Position numbers and translations under genes: made by a program
Assembly (NCBI GenBank): GCA_019054805.1
Contig: JAHQIY010000005.1
Location: forward strand, 665,501 to 729,500
Length of the DNA stretch: 64,000 nt
Source of the DNA: Brachionus manjavacas
Taxonomy: Eukaryota; Rotifera; Eurotatoria; Ploima; Brachionidae
Direction of reading: 5' to 3'
The notes under the pieces: model-generated
The model's input: the letters and a program-made list of their open reading frames with translations, nothing else
Databases searched by the model: none
What the model was told of the DNA's origin: nothing
Part shown: in pieces, positions 21,455 through 32,586 of the stretch
How the letters are laid out: every line of letters starts with the position of its first letter
How positions within the stretch are numbered: position 1 is the stretch's first letter

Positions 21455-22402
21455 TATTTAAAATTGGTTTCATTTTTTGTGTTTGAATTACAAAATGTTT
21501 CCAATGTTGAAATTACATTGAAAAAGTGCGATGTTTCAAATATTTTTTTCAGTCTCAAATAAAAAAATAATTTTAAGTTAATATTGCAAGCATTTTCATA
21601 TTTGAAATTAAACTCTTTACTGAAATATAAAGAGTTTAATTTTTATTTAGAAATTTGAAAAAAATATTGAGAATTCTTTTTTTAATTTTTAGATAATTTA
21701 TTTATTTATTTGTTTATCTGTACCGAGCTAATGCTCCTTCAGAATATAAAAAATTTAAGTTAAATTTAGATGAAATAAAATATAAATTAAATAAAAAGAA
21801 AAAAAAAGAAAATTTTATTTTCAATAGTAGAAAAACTGGTTTGATCCTCTGATCTGGTTGATCTTGACCCTTTAAAAAATCATAGATACTCATATGCACT
21901 CTCTACTTAAATCTTTGCCTTAAAATATAAATAAAAAAATAAAAGAAAATTTAATTTAATTTTTCACCCTTCAAATGTTTGACTTGGGGGAACATAGATT
22001 CATCTTTTTCACATATTTTACCTACTCCGACCAGCTTTTAAATTTTAATATAATTATTTTTTTTAATCTTATTTTTTAATTTTTTAGTTGAAACAAGTTT
22101 TTCGAAAAATTTTTTTCTTTAAAATTTTGACTATAGTGATAATTTACGTTTGTTTAATGCATTTTAATAAAAACTCAATTTAGTTTTTTAAACTATAAAT
22201 ATTATCTTAAGGATCATCATATCACAACAAAGTCAAAATTTTTGAAAATAAAACAAGGTTTTCCATTCCTGCAATATTAACTTAAAATTATTTTTTTATT
22301 TGAGACTTAAAAAAATATTTGAAACATCGCACTTTTTCAATGTAATTTCAACATTAGATACGTTTTGTAATTCAAACACAAAAATTAAACCAATTTTAAA
22401 TA
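21455..22402 (-). mobile_element. Merlin-like DNA transposon, copy A (long TIRs, nested LINE tail)
   Basis: Terminal inverted repeats of about 130 bp run inward from TATTTAAAATTGGTTT (21455) and its complement ending at 22402; both include ATGTTGAAATTACATTGAAA and AGTGCGATGTTTCAAATATT. The minus strand retains transposase scraps: GKICEKDESMFPQVKHLKG and, past a probable 45-50 nt intron, the region that in copies B and C reads IWVFGIVERVIP. EIDES...K.K and WVFGxVERxx are hallmarks of the Merlin/ISXO2-type DDE transposase. A minus-strand LINE 3' end (21700-21740, with GAGCATTAGCTC) is inserted inside. Confidence 0.75.
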
Positions 22403-23219
22403 GAAATTATATCTTTGTATTATTTATAGACTATCAAAATTGTGAAAATCTTCTATTAAACTTTAAAAATTACAATTTTTATTCAATAATAACATTTTTT
22501 TTCTAACCTAATCACATAACTTAATTTTATATTTTTTAAGGTATATTTTTTGGCAAAATTAAACTAAAGAAACTTTTTTGTTCGTTTTTTAAAAGTTTAT
22601 TTTTAAAAATGCATGTTTAGACTAAATTTCGAAGTATGAAGAGAACTTTTCTCTTTTGAAACATGAATCACTTAGAATGCAAATGTTGAATTTTTGTTTT
22701 ATATTTCTTTTGTACTATAAAAGCTCTATTTAAAAATTTTACAATTTTTTTATCTAAATATTTAACTTTTTTTGATTTAAAATTATATTTTTAAATTAGG
22801 TCTCTAATTTGATATTGAATTAAGCAGATTTTTTTTTGTTTTTTTTTTTATTTTTGTAGGTTAGACAAACTAATTTTCGTTTAAAATTAAAAAATAAAAT
22901 TATTTAAAAATCATACTTGAGAGATGTTTTAGTGATAATATCAAATTTAAACTTAGAAAATTTTAATAATAGGAGCAATATTTTTTTTAATTCCTAATAG
23001 ATTTTTCAATCTAAATATCCAGAAATATTTTTTTTCGAATATTTAATTAGCATTGTCGGGTTAATTTAATCTGTTTGAAAAATTAAATTAAATTATTCGG
23101 ATGTATTATAAAAACTAGAATTAAAATAAATTCACTTGAAAAAAAATTAATCAATTCAATAATTAACTCACAAATAAAAATAATTTAAAAAATTTTTTAT
23201 TAATAAAAAAATTGATAAA
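22403..23219. other. AT-rich noncoding DNA
   Basis: Downstream of the SELENBP1 stop codon; probably includes its 3' UTR. Nothing else recognised. Confidence 0.5.
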
Positions 23220-24605
23220 TTAATTTTCTGAAGCTAACCATATATCAGATGTGCAATCACCACCTGGATACCTCATTTCATGTGCTCTAAAAGGTCCTTT
23301 TTCTACCTTTCCAAAATCAATATGAAAAGTTTCATCTAAATGCATTTCACCTTTGCCAGGATCACAATTAACCTTAATCATATAAGATCCCTGATTTTTT
23401 AATTCTGGATAAAATTGATTGTCCCAAGGACTTATCAATGAATTTGTCACATACAATCTTTTTCCATCCAAACTTAGTTGCAACATTTGAGGCCCACTGG
23501 CAAGTTTGTGTTCGAGCAAATGAATATCTTGTCCAATTCCTCCCACTTTAAGCTTAGAAGTTAATTTTGGATTGTGAGGATCACTAATGTTGTATTGATA
23601 AAGTTCACCATGCAACCAGCTAGAAACATAAAGAAATTTATCGTCCATCGAAATGACAATATCGATGGGAAACGACGGAATAGGCTTAGGACTAGACTTT
23701 GTCTCTATCTCTTCATATTGAATTACTTTTTCCATTTTCCATTCATCGCCACTCTTCCACCAGTGCCAAATGGAGCTGCTTACAGGCGAGCAAATAAAGC
23801 CGTGGGAACTTAATGGATCATGAAGAAATCTGAGCTCAAACGGCATAAACCCTTCGTCACCCAAATCAAAAGACTTGATCAGCTTTTCATTTTTCCAGTC
23901 CCAGAAATTAACGTGTTGCCCATATCTCCCCATCATAAGGTGGGATTGAGAAAATCCTTTAACCAATGTACTTGGTGCAGTCCATTCACTACTCACCATT
24001 ACATTATGATGCGGTTGGTACCAAAAATCATAGTTATATCTCATTTTACTCTCTACATCTGAGTGAGCCCATTTTCTAATCGGCTCAAAGTCAGAATTTA
24101 ATAGAAGAAACCCTCCTGGTGCATTGCCGTTTTTGTCGCCCAAAAACGAAATCATGATGTTGCCGTCTGGAATACAATGAACTGTGTGAGGGGTTGATAA
24201 ATTCCATTTATTAAAAATCACTTCTGGTTCTATAATCTTATGAATGGTTGGACATTTTTGGTTTAAAGTGTCGAGTATGTAAATTCTAGATGACATAAAT
24301 CCGGGAACAATCAGAAATCGGCGGCTCATGCCATCTTTGCCGTAACACGATGAGCACGTGTTCCAGCCAAAATGGTGAAGCTCGTCGCCAGGATACTTCA
24401 TTTTTAGAGTGTGAATTATTTGAGAATAGGTGGGTGACGATGGATCAACGTCTATTGTGGCAAATCGATCCTCTTGATTTTGCTCGCCACAATAGATCAT
24501 AGGAACATAGATTATTTTCTCTCTTGGTCCTTTGATAGCGTCTTGTGGAGACTTGTATCCACAACCAGAACAACCGGTTGAGCTCATTTTAATAAAAATA
24601 TTCAA
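23220..24605 (-). CDS. SELENBP1: Selenium-binding protein 1 / methanethiol oxidase
   Basis: Intronless ORF of 461 residues (human protein 472). SELENBP1 is a copper-dependent methanethiol oxidase that converts methanethiol to formaldehyde, hydrogen sulfide and hydrogen peroxide in the cytosol. Family landmarks run along the whole length: GPREKIIYVPMIYC near residue 27, DELHHFGWNTCSSCYG around 74-89 (the CSSC holds the selenium/metal-associated cysteine), YDFWYQPHHNVMVSSEW, FELRFLHDP, SWLHGELYQYNISDP, GPQMLQLSLDGKRLYVTNSL and the C-terminal HEMRYPGGDCTSDIW. His residues expected in the metal site are present (HTVHC, PHHN, HE). The second Met (MSSTGCSGCG, codon at 24587) matches the usual N-terminus better than the first. 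No sign of decay. Confidence 0.95.
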   Translation of the reverse strand: MNIFIKMSSTGCSGCGYKSPQDAIKGPREKIIYVPMIYCGEQNQEDRFATIDVDPSSPTYSQIIHTLKMKYPGDELHHFGWNTCSSCYGKDGMSRRFLIVPGFMSSRIYILDTLNQKCPTIHKIIEPEVIFNKWNLSTPHTVHCIPDGNIMISFLGDKNGNAPGGFLLLNSDFEPIRKWAHSDVESKMRYNYDFWYQPHHNVMVSSEWTAPSTLVKGFSQSHLMMGRYGQHVNFWDWKNEKLIKSFDLGDEGFMPFELRFLHDPLSSHGFICSPVSSSIWHWWKSGDEWKMEKVIQYEEIETKSSPKPIPSFPIDIVISMDDKFLYVSSWLHGELYQYNISDPHNPKLTSKLKVGGIGQDIHLLEHKLASGPQMLQLSLDGKRLYVTNSLISPWDNQFYPELKNQGSYMIKVNCDPGKGEMHLDETFHIDFGKVEKGPFRAHEMRYPGGDCTSDIWLASEN

Positions 24606-24885
24606 AACAACTAATAGATTATTTTAAATAAAAATTTTGAAGATTTTTTTTAATTAACAAGATTTATATTTATTTAATCATTTCAAATTCTAAAAATAAT
24701 TTTTTTATTTTTGGAAATAAAAGCTTTAGCTATTTTGATGGCTATTAAAATATGGTTTTAAATAACAAAAATGAACAGGAATGACTAGATTTTTTTTTAA
24801 TTTTGGTTTGATAAAATATTTCATTATTTGAAAGGATGCATTTAAATATATATTCCCTTTGATTGCAATAGATCTGATTAGATTT
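24606..24885. other. Spacer between SELENBP1 and 5S rRNA gene
   Basis: Contains the SELENBP1 upstream region; AT-rich. No gene apparent. Confidence 0.45.
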
Positions 24886-24892
24886 AAAAAAA
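24886..24892 (-). terminator. RNA polymerase III T-run terminator
   Basis: Seven consecutive Ts on the minus strand begin four bases after the predicted 5S 3' end (TATA then TTTTTTT), the standard Pol III stop signal. Confidence 0.8.
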
Positions 24893-24896
24893 TATA

Positions 24897-25015
24897 GGTC
24901 TAGAACACCCGGTATTCCCAGGCGGTCACCCATCCAAGTACTAACCGGGCTCGACGTTGCTTAACTTCGGTGATCGGACGAGAACCGGTGCATTCAACGT
25001 GATATGGTCCTAGAC
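24897..25015 (-). rRNA. 5S ribosomal RNA gene
   Basis: The minus strand reads GTCTAGGACCATATCACGTT from 25015, continuing with AAGTTAAGCAACGTCGAGCC (internal A box/IE region), GGTTAGTACTTGGATGGGTG (C box) and ACCGCCTGGGAATACCGGGT, closing with TTCTAGACC. Length 119 nt, as usual for animal 5S. The terminal helix GTCTAGGAC/...TCTAGACC closes well and internal promoter elements are intact. It is a lone copy, with no second 5S or histone/snRNA gene in the window. Confidence 0.96.
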
Positions 25016-25552
25016 ATTTATTCTTTATTTATTTCTTTGCTAAAAATAATTTAATTTGCTCAGAATTTATTTTTTCCAAGACTAGCTAATGTCAATCAAA
25101 ATTGTTACAATCAAAACAAATTTATAAGAATTTTGATTTTTTAATTTCAATTTCTCATTAGTAAATTTTTAATTGATATTGAATAATGAAGTATTTTTTT
25201 ATGCAATTTTAGAATTGAAAAAAATAGGATTACTTGAATAAAAATATTTCTATTTAGTTAATTATGTTTTATGGCAAATTAAAGTTTATTATCAACTGTT
25301 TATTTCAAAATCAAAATTTAAAAATTAAATATTGGATACTTAAGACACTGGAATAATTGCAAGATAATGATGAAGACAAAAAGGCAAGAAAAAGACGCCA
25401 ATATTTTGAAGTTAAGAAGTTATTTCGTGAAATTTTAATTTTTTATTTTGAAATGGAAGTTATTATTTTCAATCCCAAAAATAAAAAGTTTTTTTACATT
25501 GAAAAAATCATTTATAAATAAAAACTATTTATCTTAACAAACATTTTTTTAA
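25016..25552. other. AT-rich noncoding DNA
   Basis: Upstream of the 5S gene; nothing recognised. Confidence 0.45.
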
Positions 25553-26002
25553 CAGTAGTGCATGATGATTTTATGTGAATTTACGTAAAAAAAAGTAAAA
25601 ACACGTATTCTAACGTAAAGATGGTTTTAAAATTAACGTTTATTGACGTAATTATACGATAATTTCCGTTATTTTACGTAGATTTATCTTAATTAGTAGA
25701 TTTACGTAAAATTACGTTTTTTTATTTTTAGATAAAAATAGCTAAAAATTTAAAAAAATTTTATATTTTGAAAAATTTCAAGAAAAATAAGATAAACAGC
25801 AGTTTTTTTTATCCTTTTAGAATTTCCTGTTAAATGAGTAAATTTACGTTAATTTTGTTATCATATCGTCGTGAATAAACATTAGTTTTCAAAACCATCT
25901 TAACGTTAAAATGTGTATTTTTAATTTTTTTTACGTAAATATACGTTAATTATTATTATTTTACGTAAATTTACGTAAAATGATCATGACACAGCAGGAC
26001 TG
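25553..26002. mobile_element. Palindromic MITE, CAGT ends, ACGTAA-rich
   Basis: A 450-bp element. The left end CAGTAGTGCATGATGATTTT and the reverse complement of the right end, CAGTCCTGCTGTGTCATGAT, start a long imperfect inverted repeat of about 180 bp per arm, with shared landmarks AATTTACGTAAA, AACGTAAAGATGGTTTT/AACGTTAAGATGGTTTT and GTTTATT.ACG. CAGT termini with a flanking TA on the right suggest Tc1/mariner-type mobilisation. No ORF. Confidence 0.75.
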
Positions 26003-26332
26003 TATATTAAAAATTATTTATAAGGTTCTGATATTTTTGGTTCTCGGTTTATTTTGGAAATTTTCTTCTGAACTAATTGCCTCGATGCAGGTGTAAAATT
26101 TTTTAGTATTACTTTTTAGTTTTTGACGCTCAATATTGACATCTCCTAACTGAACTATTGATGTTTACAACCATAGATAAAACCAAGACCAATATTAAAT
26201 TATTAGTGCTTATGCATTTCATTCATTTTAAATTTTAAATTAATCGTTAAGCATTTTTTGAATTAAATTTTCTTAAATTAAGTTAATTTATGTCAATATT
26301 TACTAAAAAAATAATTTGATTTTAAACTAAAG

Positions 26333-27572
26333 TAACATTGAAAAAAAGCGATGTTTCAAATATTTTTTTCAGTTTCAAAAAAAAATAATTTTAAGTTAGT
26401 AATGCAAATTTGAAAACCTTAGTTCTTAAATTTTGTTTTTGTTAAAATGCACCAAACGAAAGTAAATTATCTTTTAAGTCAAAATTTTATAAGAAGAAAA
26501 CGAAGTTTTTCGGGTCTAGTCGCAAAGGTAAACTATGGTTCACCTGTTACTGGAACAATTCTTGTTCTCAGGTTTTATAAACTATTAATTGACCTAATCT
26601 AAAAATTGTTCACCTTTTTTGAAATTTTTTCATCTATTTGGAAAAAAGCTAATTTAATCATAAAAAATAAGATGGAAAAAATAATTACAAAGAAAATTTA
26701 AAGTTTAAAGTTTGGCGGAGTAGGTAAATTTTGGGAAATAGATGAATCTATTTTCCCCAAAGTCAAACTCTTAAAGAGTGAACAATTTAATTAAATTTTA
26801 TTTAATTTTTATTATTTATGCTGAAAGGCAAAGATTTAAGAAGAGAGCGCATTTGGGTATTTGGAATTGTTGAAAGAGTAATACCAAGTCAACCAGATCA
26901 GAGCAAATGCTAAGCTATTTCTAAAGCTCCTTCAATTTAAAAATCAAATAATCATTAACTAATTTTTATATCATTTTCGAGAATTAGGCATTCTATTAAA
27001 TAGCTTTATTCGATTTGTTCACATAATCTAAAAATTGTCCGTCTAATTCTATTTTGGTTCACCCTAATTCTATTTTGAACAAAAAAATTGGGTGAACCAA
27101 TAGTTCAAAAAACCTGAGAACAAGAATTTTTCGGATAATAAGTGAATTATGGTTTACCTAAACGACTAGACACAGTTTTTCAACGACTGAATATAAACTT
27201 TAATATGAATGAATCATTAATCTTTTCTTTTTTTTTATTTTATTTTATTTTATTTTATGCCTTCAAGTCTAGCATATGATTTCACCAACGCGCACTAGTT
27301 CCTTCCACCTTTTTTTATTGTATACTTCTTCTATTTTAATTTTTCATTGTAATTCTATTTCTGTATTCTTGCATATTTTTACTTTGTAAAATTCTTGTAC
27401 ACAATACTTACTTAATTCCACACAATACTTTCTTAGATTAGATTAAACAATGACTCTTACTGAACTAGAAAAAAAAAATGTATTTGTCTGTTATTTTCCA
27501 TCTTTTCTGCGCAATTTCGGCTACCATAGATGTCCTCCTAGTAGGTCATCTAATTCAAACACAAAAAATTAA
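26333..27572 (+). mobile_element. Merlin-like DNA transposon, copy B
   Basis: The left inverted repeat is truncated and begins at TAACATTGAAAAAAAGCGAT; the right end retains only the terminal TTCAAACACAAAAAATTAAA segment. The interior translates on plus to FGGVGKFWEIDESIFPKVK (about 26710-26770), the first catalytic Asp region of Merlin transposases. After a probable AT-rich intron come AGAGCGCATTTGGGTATTTG (RIWVFGIVERVIPSQPDQSK in frame). Stops and frameshifts make it non-autonomous. A piece of repeat D (27519-27545) lies next to the right end. Confidence 0.75.
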
Positions 27573-27604
27573 ACCATATTGTTAACTATATTTTTTTAAG
27601 AGAA

Positions 27605-27700
27605 GACAGCTACCATAGCTAGTCTCGCTACGTAGGCATCTTGCTGTAGCTTATCCTTATTATCATTGCTATTTTTATTATAAATAATAAAGAGAAGCTA
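27605..27700 (+). repeat. Structured repeat D, copy 3
   Basis: CAGCTACCATAGCTAGTCTC ... CTTGCTGTAGCTTATCCTTA with a decayed (ATT)n tail. Shares both framing motifs of repeat D but its inner arm pairs poorly. It lies 35 bp after Merlin copy B. Confidence 0.7.
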
Positions 27701-29849
27701 AATAAAGAGTAGGATTCGAAAAAATCTAGAATCGAAGCCTCTCTTGTGTCAAAAAACAAGCCTATTAGTCATTAGTTTTTAAGCTTCATAGAATAATAAT
27801 TCAGAGGAGGTTCTGAAAGGAAGTTTGAATAAACATCTTACAGTTTTATTTTAAATAACTTGGAATTTGTTTGCTCCCAATCACGAATGGTTAGTAAAAT
27901 GCCTAATTAAAGGAAAGACTTAATTCCATACTTAAATTCCATATTTTACAAGTACGGAGCATACTCACTAATATTGCCTTTAACATTCGTACTTGTCTTT
28001 CTTTTACATTCGTAACTGACTCGCAAGAAATTCCAAGATCTATTCAGTAGTACTTTCGGATTTACAAAATTCGAAAAATTCATTCCAAAAAACTTATATG
28101 AAAACTGTCAAAAAATGGGCTTTCAGCACTTTTTCAAAGGTGCTAAAGTTCTTGTCTTTTTAGTTTTTGAACTAATTTAAAAATTATCATGTAGAACTTT
28201 TTGCGATAAACAAAATTTAAATTGAGAAAAAATTAAAAAATTAAAAAAAAAATTTTCGCGTAATTAAAAAAAATTCTCCATAAAATTTTTGTTATAATAT
28301 GAAAAATATATTGAAGGAAAATTTTGTTAATTAAACAAATTATTGTTTATAGACCGAGCTATCACTGTCCGAACTACAACTGGCAGAGTTCTTTCTGCTC
28401 GAGATAGAAGAGGATTCGCTTGATAAACATAAATTGTTTAAAATTTACATTTGACCAATTATGCTACAAAAAATAAGAAAACTAATAATTATGGGCATAT
28501 TGATGAAAGAAAGAGCGGTGTGTGAAAAAGGACACATTTGAATAATTTTGTCAATGTCAATCGTTAAAGAGTTTTATTTGAAAATTGAAAAAATCAAGAC
28601 GACTATTACAAGAGAACAGTAAGTACAGAGTTGCTTAAAAGTCCAAAGTTAAAGTCCAAGTCATTAACAAAAAGTCCGAACAACTTGAATTTTTTCCCGT
28701 TCCACGGAACCATTGTGGCGGCCTAGTTAAATTCAAAGTAACTAAAATTAAAATTCAAACCCGAATTTAAAAAAAAATTTAAAATTTAAATTTTAACAGC
28801 TAAGTCAGAATTAAATAAATTGATTGAAATGTTTTAGAAAATTGATGATGTAACTTTTGATAGACTATATGCATACAATTTTTTTTTATTTTTTTTTATT
28901 GTTTAATTCTTGATTTTTTCTATAAAAACTCTAAAAATAAAATTTTCGTTTTCACAATTAGAATATATTATTTAGATAGAATAAAGTTATACTTTTTTAT
29001 TTTCTATTTCATTCAAAATTTTCTTGTTAATAAATAAAAATTATAAGAGATATCATTTTGCAATAAATTTACTTGAAAATTTTTAGTTTTAAAAATTAAA
29101 ATTAAGCTCTCGTTGCTCGAATTTAAAGCTCTTCTTCCTGTGTCTTATAATTATTGAAAAATAAATACTAAGCAATCAATATTGACCTTAAATGATTTAT
29201 TTTTTTATCCAAGTATTTTTTTATTTTAGCAGTTTCATGTATTAGACAAGTTCAAGAATTCAGATAAAAAGTTTTGATCTAACTTTCTTTAATAAGTTTC
29301 TTAACTGATGCGATAATCAATGAAAAAATATTTTTAATCTAAATTGTAATAAATTTAAAAAAAATTTTTTTGTCAATAAAAATTATTTTGTGAATTTTTT
29401 TCTTTTGTTTAAAAGACAAAACTAGCAAAATGTAAAGTTAATTCTGAGCATTCTACTTTGTGAATTAAAGCTTGAGCCAAAAAAGCGTCATTGCGCACAC
29501 ATTCATCGTCTCAAAATTGGCTCTTAGCCCAACAGCAAAATTATAATATTCTTCATCTCTAAAGACATAATTATGAACAAACAAACAAAAAACTTTAAAC
29601 ACAAACGCCCTCTTCTTGTACATGAATTATAATTTAAGTTGTAAATTTTCCTCTATATATATTCATGATCACACTCATCCAACAACAACCAAATCAACAA
29701 CAACAACCACATATTTAAACGCACATTTTCCTCCGCACAAACTTAACAAATCTCTTCGACATTTTGATTTGAAAAAAAAAAAAAAACTAAAAAAGAGAAA
29801 ATAAAGAGACAAGAAGGAAAAAAAAAGAACAAAACATCAAGAAGCTAGA
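27701..29849. other. Intergenic DNA upstream of the RRM gene
   Basis: AT-rich and mostly featureless. A short Ser-rich reading frame on minus near 28355-28430 has no gene context. The last 250 bp (CA-rich ACAACAACCAAATCAACAAC and A-rich tracts) probably hold promoter and 5' UTR of the RRM gene. Confidence 0.5.
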
Positions 29850-30827
29850 ATGTCGACTGTCAAAATCTATGTGGGCAACATCCCGTCCGCGGCTCGCAAC
29901 TCCGAGCTCAAAGAGCTGTTCGAAAAATTCGGCAAAGTGGCCGAGTGCGACATACTGAAAGACTTTGGCTTTGTGCACATGGACGACACAAGCGACGCGA
30001 AGGCAGCGATCGCCGGCCTCAACGACACTCTGTGGAAGGGCTCGCGCATCCGAGTCGAGATCTCGACGACCAAGACGAACAAGGGCGAGCCTTCGCTGCG
30101 CAAGCTCAGAGCCCTGGAGGCTCGCGAACGCTACGGCCCGCGCGGAGCGCCTCCGCCGCACTATCGCGACTCGTACCGCGATAGAGACTCGCGGCGCTCG
30201 CCCGGGCCCTACCGCGACTCCCGCTCCAGGTACTCGGAGCGAGCCAGGCCCTACCCGGACTACGACCACCGAGGCTCGAGGCTGCCTCCGCCGCCCTTCC
30301 ACCACCCGCGCGACTATCGGTCGCCTCCGCCGTACGACCGGGACCCGTACGCGCCCCGAGGCCGCTACTTGCCGCCTCCGCCAGATCCATACTATAGAGG
30401 CCCGCTGCCGCCACCGCCGCCCCCACCGCCCCACATTCCAAGGTATTTTTTGACTGTTATTAAATAGGGCATCCGATCGATTGAATTAAGGACTTGTTTT
30501 CGATTTAAATTGGCCGTCGCGCTTACACCACGTCGACTTGAATGCTACGACGCGTGTTTAATTTGATGATTAATTTTTCTAATTTTTAGTCGGTACCATC
30601 GAGACTTGGCCGAAGATCGGATGAGATCGAGATACAGGTCGAGGTCGAGGTCGAGGTCGCGCTCGGCTTCGCCTGTGCACAGAAGACGAGTCGAGTCGCC
30701 CGCTCCAAGATCCAGAGATTATAAGCGCGAAGAGTCGAGGCGTGATCGAGAGCGGCCGTCGAATGCCACCTCGAAGCGTGAGAACAACTCGTCGTACACA
30801 TCAAGTTCCTCTACGTCATCACTATAG
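29850..30827 (+). CDS. RRM protein with Pro/Arg-rich linker and RS domain
   Basis: Two exons, 29850-30442 and 30590-30827, across a 147-nt GT..AG intron (donor AAGGTATTT, acceptor TTTTTAG). The junction codon is split 2+1, giving 276 residues. Residues 4-74 form one RRM: RNP2 IYVGNI, RNP1-like FGFVHMDD. Overall it is closest to the RBM4/Lark-type RRM. A middle region of about 125 residues is rich in Pro, Arg, Tyr and Asp (PPPP runs, RDSYRDRDSRR), and the C-terminus is an RS domain (RYRSRSRSRSRSASP). The layout is that of an SR-like splicing regulator in nuclear speckles. No CCHC knuckle or second RRM, so it is not a canonical Lark. Much more GC-rich than its flanks. Exact orthology unknown. 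Confidence 0.85.
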
Positions 30828-31365
30828 ACTTCTTTTTTTTTTCTACTAAAAGTTTTGATTTTAAGAATGATCTTCCTGTTTATAGACTGACACATGGACT
30901 TCGATGCCTGTTCTTCTTCTGACAAAAAAATTTATTCTTTTTGTTCTATTGTTTGTTTTTACATAAATTTGTATTTAATAAAAAAAACTACTTTATTTTG
31001 TTTTTATTTACGCGAGGCATTTTTAGTGTCGAAAATGTTTTTCGTCAAGGAAGCAAGCCAAATTGGTGAACTGATGATCGGTCTGGTGATACGAGCCAGG
31101 GTTGTGACAAGTCTACATTGAAAAAAATCTTTCTTTGCTTTTTTTTCACTGAGTAAAAGGTTAAAAAAAATTATCTTTTATTTACAGTACTGCCAGGATC
31201 AACTTTTTCTACGAAATTTTACGAAATTTTAACGAAAATTTTATTAAATTTTATTAAATATTATTAAATATAAAAAGGGCCAAAAAAACCATGGATAGAC
31301 AATGGGATCGAACTTAAAAAAAAACATTTTCTTTTTTCATAATTTAATTTTGTTTGGCACTGTTC
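30828..31365. other. 3' flank of the RRM gene and repeat-rich DNA
   Basis: Probable 3' UTR, then a CAGTACTGCCAGGATCAACT motif at 31188 resembling a mariner-type end, followed by ACGAAATTTT repeats. No partner end found. Confidence 0.4.
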
Positions 31366-31669
31366 CTTTCTGTACTTTTTGTACTTTTTCATAATTTTAT
31401 TTTATTTGGTACTGTTGCTTATTGTACTTTTTGTAATAAATGATAATTTTAATCATTAAATTAATACTTAAACGGTCCGGACCGGAGCTCTGGTTTAGTG
31501 ATTCGGGTATGCTGGATGTAAGAAAAATATTAGTTAAAGTTAAAATTGATATTTAAAATATTGATTAATTAAATTTTTTTTAATTACCATTAATTAAAAA
31601 AAGGACAAAAAGTACAAAAAGGAATGGGTCAAATTAATTAATTAGAAAAAGTACAAAAAGTACAGAAAG
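31366..31669. repeat. 25-bp perfect inverted repeat flanking a 12-bp palindrome
   Basis: CTTTCTGTACTTTTTGTACT plus TTTTC at 31366-31390 is exactly reverse-complemented at 31645-31669. Between them lie CGGTCCGGACCG, a GC-rich palindrome near 31471, and a tandem duplication (31334-31439, two 53-bp units with TTTGGCACTGTT/TTTGGTACTGTT). Possibly a small foldback element. Confidence 0.7.
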
Positions 31670-31837
31670 AATTTTTACTTTAAAATATTTTCATTTTTTT
31701 AGAATTTGTGAAAAAAATTGAATAATTTTACTCGCATATCTTATAGAGATTAATTAAAATAATTTTTTTTTGTTTTAATAATCTAAAATTTTAAATATCT
31801 GCTTTTATGTAGAATTTAAATTGAATAAATTAAAATA

Positions 31838-31905
31838 GGGGCACCGGCCTGTTGATTAACCTTGAAACTTATTTTGCTTTTAAACTTTGTAAAGCTTAAC
31901 TTTTT
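31838..31905 (+). repeat. Dispersed repeat E, copy 2
   Basis: GGGGCACCGGCCTGTTGATT, AACCTTGAAAC; see copy 1 at 18724. Confidence 0.6.
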
Positions 31906-32586
31906 TTAATTTTTTTTCCATTTTTATTTTTTATAATTTGTCTTTGAGGCTCAATCAACAAAAAACAATCAGTAATTGAGTACTGCTATGATAAACTTGT
32001 AATTTTACGTGATTTTACGTAGATTTAGGAAAAATTACTTAATTAAAAAAAGGAAATTTCTGAAAAATTACGAAATTTTACGAAAATTTTAGTTTTAGTT
32101 ACGAAAACGCAGCATCTACTTCAAGAACGATATATAAACGCGACACGGTTACTCCGTAGAGGACCATATTAAAAAAAATCAATTTTAAATTTTTCGCGTT
32201 TAAGGCAGGATTAGGTATTACATGCATGGTAAAGCCGGAACTTGACCCTATAACAGCATTCAATTTTTTAATACAAACGCGACCAAAAATAATTAAAACA
32301 AAAATTAAATGCGTTAATAGGTAAAGTTTAATTCATTTATTTTGGTATTAGCGGATGCAGCAAATTTAAAATTTAAAAAAATAATGCAATTTTAAAATTG
32401 CATGAAAAATTGTAAAAAAATTGTTTTTGCCTAAAAATTTCAATTAAATTGATTAAAATAAAATGATTCTATAAATATCTAACTTTAATTTCTAATTATT
32501 TTTCCATTTGCGTCACGTGGTAAAGCTGGTCTACCTACTCTTTTTTTTCAGTTTGAGTTGGTCTTTCATTTTGAACTACTTGTGTT
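31906..32586. other. AT-rich noncoding DNA
   Basis: Contains ACGAAA/ACGTAA-rich stretches at 32000-32110 related to those near 31200. The minus-strand reading KKKRVGRPALPRDANGK near 32520-32560 resembles an AT-hook-like tail of a transposase but is too short to assign. Confidence 0.4.

Noticed and set aside
21714-21899. 61-residue minus-strand ORF ending in YSEGALARYR.
   Set aside because: Translation through the LINE tail nested in Merlin copy A; not a gene.
28355-28430. Ser-rich minus-strand reading (SSISSRKNSASCSSDSDSS) that looks like a phospho-site-rich exon.
   Set aside because: Only about 25 codons, no convincing splice partners on either side.
29787-30453. Overlapping Arg/Pro/Ser-rich ORFs of up to 215 codons in other frames of the RRM gene.
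   Set aside because: Shadows of the GC-rich repetitive Pro/Arg-coding sequence; only the frame with the RRM and RS domain is coherent and splices in frame.
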